Shown: positions 57,896 to 64,000 of the stretch, piece after piece | Position numbering within the stretch: the stretch's first letter is position 1 | Layout of the letters: each line of letters begins with the position of its first letter | Assembly (NCBI GenBank): GCA_018806915.1 | Contig: JAGKQI010000059.1 | Coordinates: 62,001 to 126,000 of the forward strand | Direction of reading: 5' to 3' | Source of the DNA: Phytophthora colocasiae | Lineage: Eukaryota; Oomycota; Peronosporomycetes; Peronosporales; Peronosporaceae | Length of the DNA stretch: 64,000 nt | Made by a program: the position numbers and the translations under genes | The notes under the pieces: model-generated | What the model was told of the DNA's origin: nothing | The model's input: only the letters and a program-made list of their open reading frames with translations | The model's database searches: none

Positions 57896-59260
57896 TGTGG
57901 TGGAGCGGATCTGGCCAAAATCTGGTTGAGGCCGATCGCGATCGCCACTTGCGCCCAGACACCGACTAACGGAGGGGGTCCCCCGATGATCCGTGATCTT
58001 GTTGCGTGTAGTGTTCACCTTGTGTACCCGTCGGTAGGCGGGTTACGCTCTTCCAGGTAACTTCTGAAGATGTCTTGGGACGAGAAGAAGGTCTTGGGTG
58101 ACGCAGGGGTTTGAGGCGGCGTGGAAGTTCTTCACTCCACCTCGGGGTACTTGATCCCGGTCGTAGGCGAGTTCTCGAGCCTTGATCCGGGTGCCTGGTT
58201 CTTGATCCAGGTCTTCCAATAGTCCAATGTTCGGGATTCAGTCCCTTCCTTTCGTTGTTTTCCGCTTTCGATAGCGGGGGTCTTGAGGGGGCGAGATTCG
58301 ACGGGATCCTTAGGCTAAACAACCAATTCCTTCCGATCCGATGTATGCACTTAAAGGATAGTTCACTAGATAGGGCAAAGCTGGCCAATATATTATCCAG
58401 ACTTAACCGCTATACTAGGTCACGTATCCTTACCTTCCTGACGCTTGTAGGGCCAATGTAGTTCCGGTTCCAGGCGTAGCGAAGACACTTGAGTGGTTCA
58501 GGGCAAATTCGAGTCTGTTTATGGTTATTCCTATGCCTACTAATCCCATCCTGATTTACTATCCTACGATCACATGACACTGGCTACAGAGCTGATCCCT
58601 AGCTTGGTTCCCTAACCCTGATCTTGAGCCGATTCCGTACTTAACCGAAGCTTGATCTCGATCTCGCACTTTCAACCGAAGCTTGATCTCGCACTTAACC
58701 GAAGCTTGATCTCGCACTTAATCGGGGCTTGATCGCTGCCTGATCCCGCTTGGTAATCCTTCAAAGAATCCGGATCAGGCCACCAGAAGAGTCTGCGTCG
58801 CGCCTGGGTTGACCTTGATCCGGAGCTGATCTCGTACTTATACGGGAGAGGATCATTGCGCGATCTTGCGTGATCTCGCTTCGTCGCCGCCCGGGAAGTT
58901 GGATCGTGCTGTTAGAGGCTTCGGGGCGCCAGGGTAAGCTGATCATGCTCGCTTGGGGCCCCGTCATCGTTGATCGCGCGAGAACATCCTTGATTTCCCC
59001 ATTCTTCCTCCGGCAGGATTCGGATCACCCACGAACACCACGGCAGGATTCGGATCACCCACGAACACCGCTCCACCTGCTTCTTCGCCGGTGTCTCCGT
59101 TGCCTGTTCCCGGCGGGACCCATCGTACCTTCGTCTGATTCGACCCAGATCTGGCGATCACAGGTCCCCCCTGTCGCTCGTTCCGACTTCTTATTCGGGT
59201 TCGTGGCTGACATCGCCTCTCCGGGAAAAATTTTTCGTCCGCTTCACCACATCCGCCCCC
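57896..59260 (-). repeat. C2 5' LTR / 3' LTR of next copy
   Basis: TGTGGTGGAGCGGATC onward, nearly the same as 45327-46690. It is next to the C2 primer site, so it serves as the C2 5' LTR. Confidence 0.75.
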
Positions 59261-59356
59261 AGCACGTAAGTTGAGCTGCCGCAGCTCACTTCGGGTTTAT
59301 TTCCACATTCACCACCTGGAACACAAGTCGTTCAAGCGCCACCACTCTCTCTCGAA

Positions 59357-62163
59357 ATGTCCGATCCGCCTTCCTCGCCCCCCTTGACGCCGAGAACGCC
59401 CTCGAGCGAGCACTCGCTCCGATCCGCCCGATCCACGGCCTCCCGCTTCTCAACCCCCGGGGTAAACCCTGAGCTGGTCACCTTGCAAGCGAGGCTGGCC
59501 CATAGCCAACGGATGCGCGAGACCTTGAGTCGCGATCGGGACCACCTGGACGACACCGTTCGCCGGTTGCGATCCGACATGGAGGATAAGTGGAGCGCTT
59601 CCGGGACGACCAAGCGGAGGAGATTTTGCGGCTGAACGCCGAAATCGCTCATCTGCGATCGGGAACCGGAGATGCTATCGGTGGGGACGCGATCGCCGCC
59701 TTGCAGGATCAGCGGGCCCAGCACGACGCCGAACGACGGGAGTCTGAGCAGCGATTGGCCCGGATCCAGGCGCGGCTAGACTCTGCGCTCGAGGATCTCG
59801 ACTTCCGCCTGGCTGAACTTCGCATAGCCGGGGAGACGGAGATTGAACTCCGGGATGAGCTTCCAGGATCGCGAACGGGAGCTCGCCGCCGTGCGTCATG
59901 ACCTGACCCTCACTCAGCGTAGCCTTGATCGCTGGCAGAGGAACGATTCCTCCCAAGGTCCACAAGCGGCTATGGCCATGCCCGCTGATCAGACTCGTCC
60001 GACGGCAGAGGAGGCTCGGTTGAGGTTGGAGTTGACGCGGACCCAAGCGGAGTTGCTCGCCGCTCGAGCCGAAGTCGCGTATCTGGAACGCGAGGCAGAG
60101 GATCACCAGGGTTGAACTGGCTCGGGCACACCTCGCCTTGGAGTGACGTATCCGCCCCGGATTCTCGCGCTCCGCCTCTGGGTGCAACCGCCGATGCCGC
60201 CGCCGTATCCAGCTTGGAGCAAGATCTGGCAGACGCCTTGGGAAATCTGGAAATAATCCAGCACGACCGGGACCAGCTCTCCGTCCAGCATCGTGCCGCC
60301 ATTTGCCGAGCGGGATCAGGCCGTCGCAGACCTAGATCAGGCCCGCCTCGACCGGGATCAGAGCAATGCAAGATCTCAATCGAGTAACGGCAGACCGTGA
60401 TCGAATCCAGGTCGACCTGGACGATGCCACCCAAGATCGTTTGTCTGCCCTCGCAGACCTTGACGTGGCTCTGTTCCGCCCGGGATGCGGCGACACAGGA
60501 ACTCGACCAACTCCAGCGACAGAACGCGGAGCTTCGACAGGCTCACCAAGAGCTGGACGCTGATTATGCCGAAGCCGAGCAACAGCTGCACCACGCCGAG
60601 GATTCCTCTGCTCGGTTGTCCTCGTGGATCGCGGATCGACGGGCGGCTCGTGCCACCAAAAGATCTCGAAGCGCCTCCGCTTCCCCGGCCGTTCCTCCTT
60701 CCTCACGCAAGCGTCCGGCTCGGAGCACCTCAGCTCCCCGTGATCCTAAAACCTGCAGCTACCGAAGCTCCCGGGTCAACCCAGCCTGTCACACCCACGG
60801 TGGTCCCGACCCCGGCAGGATCAACGGCGAGTCCGCTGGATCTGTTGGCGGATCAAGCTTCTGGGCAAGCCGGAGGAGGAAACCGACACTCCAGCCCCTG
60901 ATTCGACCCCAGCGCCTACGGATCAGTCCGGATCGCTTCCCGCCGAGGTGATTCGCCGGATGAGGACGAGGAAGACTCCGACTACGATCCCCAGCACCCA
61001 TTCTCATCGCCGTCCGAAGAGGGCGAAAGCCCAGAACCCAGCAAATGGAACTAGTTCTGAAGCCGAATCGGAACGTTCCAACGAGGCGGAGGACTCCGAG
61101 GAGGACGATACTCTACACATGAGCCGCCAACGATCTATCTCGACGCACCGGCGCGAGTCCGGTCAGGTTCCGAGATCCGGACCTTCTGGCACCCGTGGAT
61201 CAGGGTCTCCGGACGGCTCAAGCCCATCTCCAGATGGATCAGGCCCGCCGTCTCCAGGATCACCTCCGGGTTCCCCGTCACCGCCGCCACCTCCTTCCGG
61301 CGGTTCCTCGCCCCAGGCTCCGACCACCCCTGTTCCCGGTCGCCTCTTTTCATTCCAGGGTACGATCGGCAGCGTACCTTCGCGGCTGCTGACATCGTGC
61401 CGTGGGATCCGCAGGTGATCGGGCAGTATTCGATCGTGGGTCTGATCGCCAGTTCTCTGGGCAAACGGTTGTTGATCCTTCGGGTTGGCTGTTTCCCTTC
61501 CCAGATACAGGCTGGGCCTGCACCGACCCCGCACCGAATACACTCCACGAGTTGATCACGGGCGTGAACGTGCTTGATCTGCTGGCTCTGGAGCCGTGGA
61601 ACGACTTCGCGAACCCGGGTCCCCTTACGTTTCGACCTCGATCTGCATGAGAGGGAGGGAACACCTCGCGGCCGTGGCCGCCACCTATCGCGTTCTGGAG
61701 GAACGGCACCGTCAAGCATTTTGGGAGGCCACCCACAACTTCGAGATCACCTCTGCCATGCAGGATGCGGATCTTGAACTGCAGCGGTATTACGTTGCTC
61801 GCAAGGCCCGGCGGAGTCGGGCTGGGTCTGCCGGCGCCAATTCCTCGCCTCCTTCCCGCCATAATGCGCGATCAGTGGTTCGATCTCGACATCCTGCTGG
61901 ATCCGTTCTTCCTTCACCTCCCCATTCCGTCGGTGGATGTGGTTCGTTGGTATCCCGGCGTGGTCTCTCGGCGTGCCAACCTGGCGGATCCCAACGCGAA
62001 CGTCCCAGAGCCGGCGAACCTGATCGAGGCTCTGGAGGAGTGTGACGAGGCGGATCCGTGGCGTAACCAGTATCGGCAAGACCCGGTCAACCATCCCGCT
62101 ACCAGGATTCCCCGACTTATCGGCAAGTTCAATCCTCCTCCCGCTGGGGCCGCTTCTCCGTAA
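59357..62163 (+). pseudogene. Second copy of C2 antisense gene, many frame breaks
   Basis: Same gene as 46787-49592, starting at ATG 59357. Open pieces: 59357-59589, 59590-59870, 59880-60110, 60366-60460, 60485-60870, 61080-61420, 61600-61850 and 61890-62163. The breaks are mostly one-base insertions or deletions, including inside short homopolymers. It lacks the one extra base that breaks the first copy at 47880. Confidence 0.75.
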
Positions 62164-62516
62164 GTCGTGCGAACTTCGATCACTTGCACCAAGGCTCGGG
62201 GCTTCTCCCCGAGTTCGGATTCGGAACCCCTTCCAGGGCCGTTCTACATTCTTCCATCTTCATTCGTAATTCTCATAATCTCCACCCGTAATCCGTAATC
62301 TCCATTCTCACAGTCGTTCCCTCGTACTCTATCATTTTAGGAATGTGATCCCCTTTCATCTCCATCTCGACATCCCGGATCACCATCTTCCACCGCCAAA
62401 TTCCCTACGCACATGCATATACACAAATATAAAACTCTCGCTTTGATCTGGATTCTCCTCCACATCAGCTTCTTCGATCCCGGCGAGGTAACCCTGTCAC
62501 CTCGCCTGGCTTTCCC
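62164..62516. other. Non-coding gap in second C2 copy
   Basis: Same as 49593-49944; no gene. Confidence 0.5.
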
Positions 62517-64000
62517 TTACACTTCTTCGTGCGACTGCATCACGCCGAACCGGTTCCGATTAGCGTGGTCACGTAGGAACGCGCTCAATATGGCCCCACA
62601 GTTAAGATCAGCTTCGTCGACCCACGTTGGCTCATCATAACCGACCCAGTGCACCAGGAACTCACGATAGATCCGGCCGTAGCGAGTTCGTTTCCCACTT
62701 CGCATGTCCGAGATCCGTTCGACTTCGTACTCATCGGCATCCAGATCTGGAACCCAACTGTCCTCCGGAAGGAGGATCTCATCGAAATCGAGCCGATCTG
62801 CTTCATCTACCGTCAACTCGATCCGCGGTCGATCTGGGAAATTCCGTACCAGCTTTAGCTTAGAAACATGAACCACCGGAAAGATATGGTAATCAGAGCC
62901 CGCGATCTCCAGCTTGATCGTGAATTCATTGAGCTTCTCTGCAACACGGAGACGGCCATGCCAAAGGTGGGGCGAGTTTACGGGCATACCCTTCCTTCAC
63001 ACGATCTAGGTATAGCCAAACTCGTGATCCAGCTTCGATCTGATGCGGATCGACATCCTCATTGTGCCGATCAGCTCGGTCCGCGATCGCCTCTCGCAGC
63101 TTAGCGTTGACCTGTTCTCTCGACTGCTGGTAGTATCTCTGAACGCGATATCTCCACCGTCTTGGATCGCGATCGTGGCGTCTGGTCGACCCGATCGGGA
63201 TCGTTGCTTCCAACGTCGATCTTGGATCCCATCCGTGTACCAAATAGTGAGGTATCTCCCCGGACCCGATCGTGAGCCGTGTTAATGGCGAAAGTCAATC
63301 TCTCCGCATATTCATCCCAGTCGCTTTGATCGAGATCTTGAACATACATCTTGATCGCCCCTAGTGGCCGTTTGCACCATCCGTTCCGGCAGTCCCATTG
63401 GCCTGTGGTCGGTAGAGCCATCGTCGCCCGTTGTCGCTGCCCCAGGATCCCTATTGAACGATCTGAAGAAGTCGGACATGAAGCCCGGTTCTCGATCGTG
63501 CCTGATCATCTCGCTAGCACCAAATCTGCGGAACACGCATTCTTCATAAGATTCCGCGACGGTCTGAGCCGATCGGGAGGAACTAGCCTTTGCGATCACA
63601 TATCCCGTGAACAGATCCACCCAGATCAGCAGTTCAGTATTGCCTTTGTTGGATCTGGGCAGAGAGGGTATGTGATCCATCGCTATGATCTGGAATGGGT
63701 ATGTAGCTTGCAGATTCCCAGGTGACTCGCCCCGGATCGTGGGTCTCCCCTTTCCGGTCTCACAGTCTACACACTCGCCTACGTATCGCTGCACACTCCG
63801 ATATAATCCCCTCCAGTGGAAAATGATCTCGAGATCCGCTGATAAGTGCGTCCGATCCCTTGATGTCCCCCTTCCAGAGTCGTATGGTAGTGGTGGAGGA
63901 CATCCTGGTGTAGCGTTTCTGGAACCACGAGTCTCATCAGGCGGTCGCGATCACCTCTTGATCTCGGCCCTGGTGGGCAATAAAACAACAGATCTTGTTC
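62517..64000 (-). pseudogene. Second C2 copy integrase, runs off window
   Basis: Matches 49945-51430: chromodomain-like tail and C-terminus (62517-62987), central piece (62926-63243), core (63312-63794: IAMDHIPSLP, IRHDREPGFMSDFF) and PETLHQDVLHHYHTTLEGGH near 63850. Extra frame breaks at about 62950, 63250, 63400 and 63830. Confidence 0.75.

Larger units (their letters stand above)
57896..64000 (-). mobile_element. Second C2 copy (tandem), partial and indel-rich
   Basis: Repeats 45327-51430 in the same order and orientation (offset about 12.57 kb), continuing past the window end. Substitutions are rare, but single-base insertions and deletions are frequent. Consistent with a tandem C2 array sharing an LTR, or with an assembly duplication of poorer base quality. 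Confidence 0.85.

Overview
The window looks like a repeat-rich region of an oomycete nuclear genome, probably Phytophthora or a relative. This is inferred from the element types: Ty3/Gypsy polyproteins with a second, archaeal-type RNase H (groups described from oomycetes and, convergently, plant Tat elements), and a captured pogo-type transposase tail. I see no host gene, tRNA, rRNA or CRISPR array. Essentially all 64 kb is LTR retrotransposon, much of it nested, truncated or inverted.

There are two lineages. Lineage A/C has a primer-binding site TGGTGCGCGTGCCCGGA, a long Gag ending in three zinc knuckles, an RT with an insertion before YIDD, dual RNase H and an integrase with a C-terminal chromodomain-like segment. 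Lineage B/D are chromoviruses with a primer-binding site starting TGGTAGCACT, a one-knuckle Gag, -1 frameshifting between gag and pol, YFDD RT and a chromodomain. Their LTRs share the terminal palindrome TGTAACGGGGTTACA.

Layout: 1-2770 element A1 (+, partial); 2771-9113 element A2 (+, LTR-gag-protease), joined to an inverted piece of A-type RT (9108-9850, -); 9862-15838 element B1a (-, 5' LTR-gag-pol, 3' end missing); 15839-19192 and 27389-31715 element C1 (-), split by the complete element B5 (19193-27388, -, two LTRs that read as identical, 5-bp target duplication CAGCA); 31716-36114 element C3 (+), head-to-head with C1 so that about 3.5 kb is a near-perfect inverted repeat; 36212-38704 element B1b (-, 3' LTR, antisense ORF, pol 3' end); 38705-42022 element D1 (+) inserted in B1b; 42023-45326 element D2 (+) abutting or inserted in D1; 45327-57895 element C2 (-) in D2; 57896-64000 a second, tandem copy of the C2 3' part with many single-base indels.

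The most unusual signals are these. (1) The B/D lineage is packed with short perfect hairpins in LTRs and coding sequence, made by different synonymous codons in different elements. (2) Accessory genes lie antisense between pol and the 3' LTR in B5, B1b and C2; in B5 the antisense gene overlaps the chromodomain end of pol, and one 17-bp duplication puts both genes out of frame. (3) A conserved slippery heptamer plus spacer plus hairpin occurs at the B/D gag-pol junction. (4) Each family is saturated with its own short word (GATC in C, CCGGA in A1, TCTGA in A2). Element ends marked approximate were judged by eye from internal comparisons.
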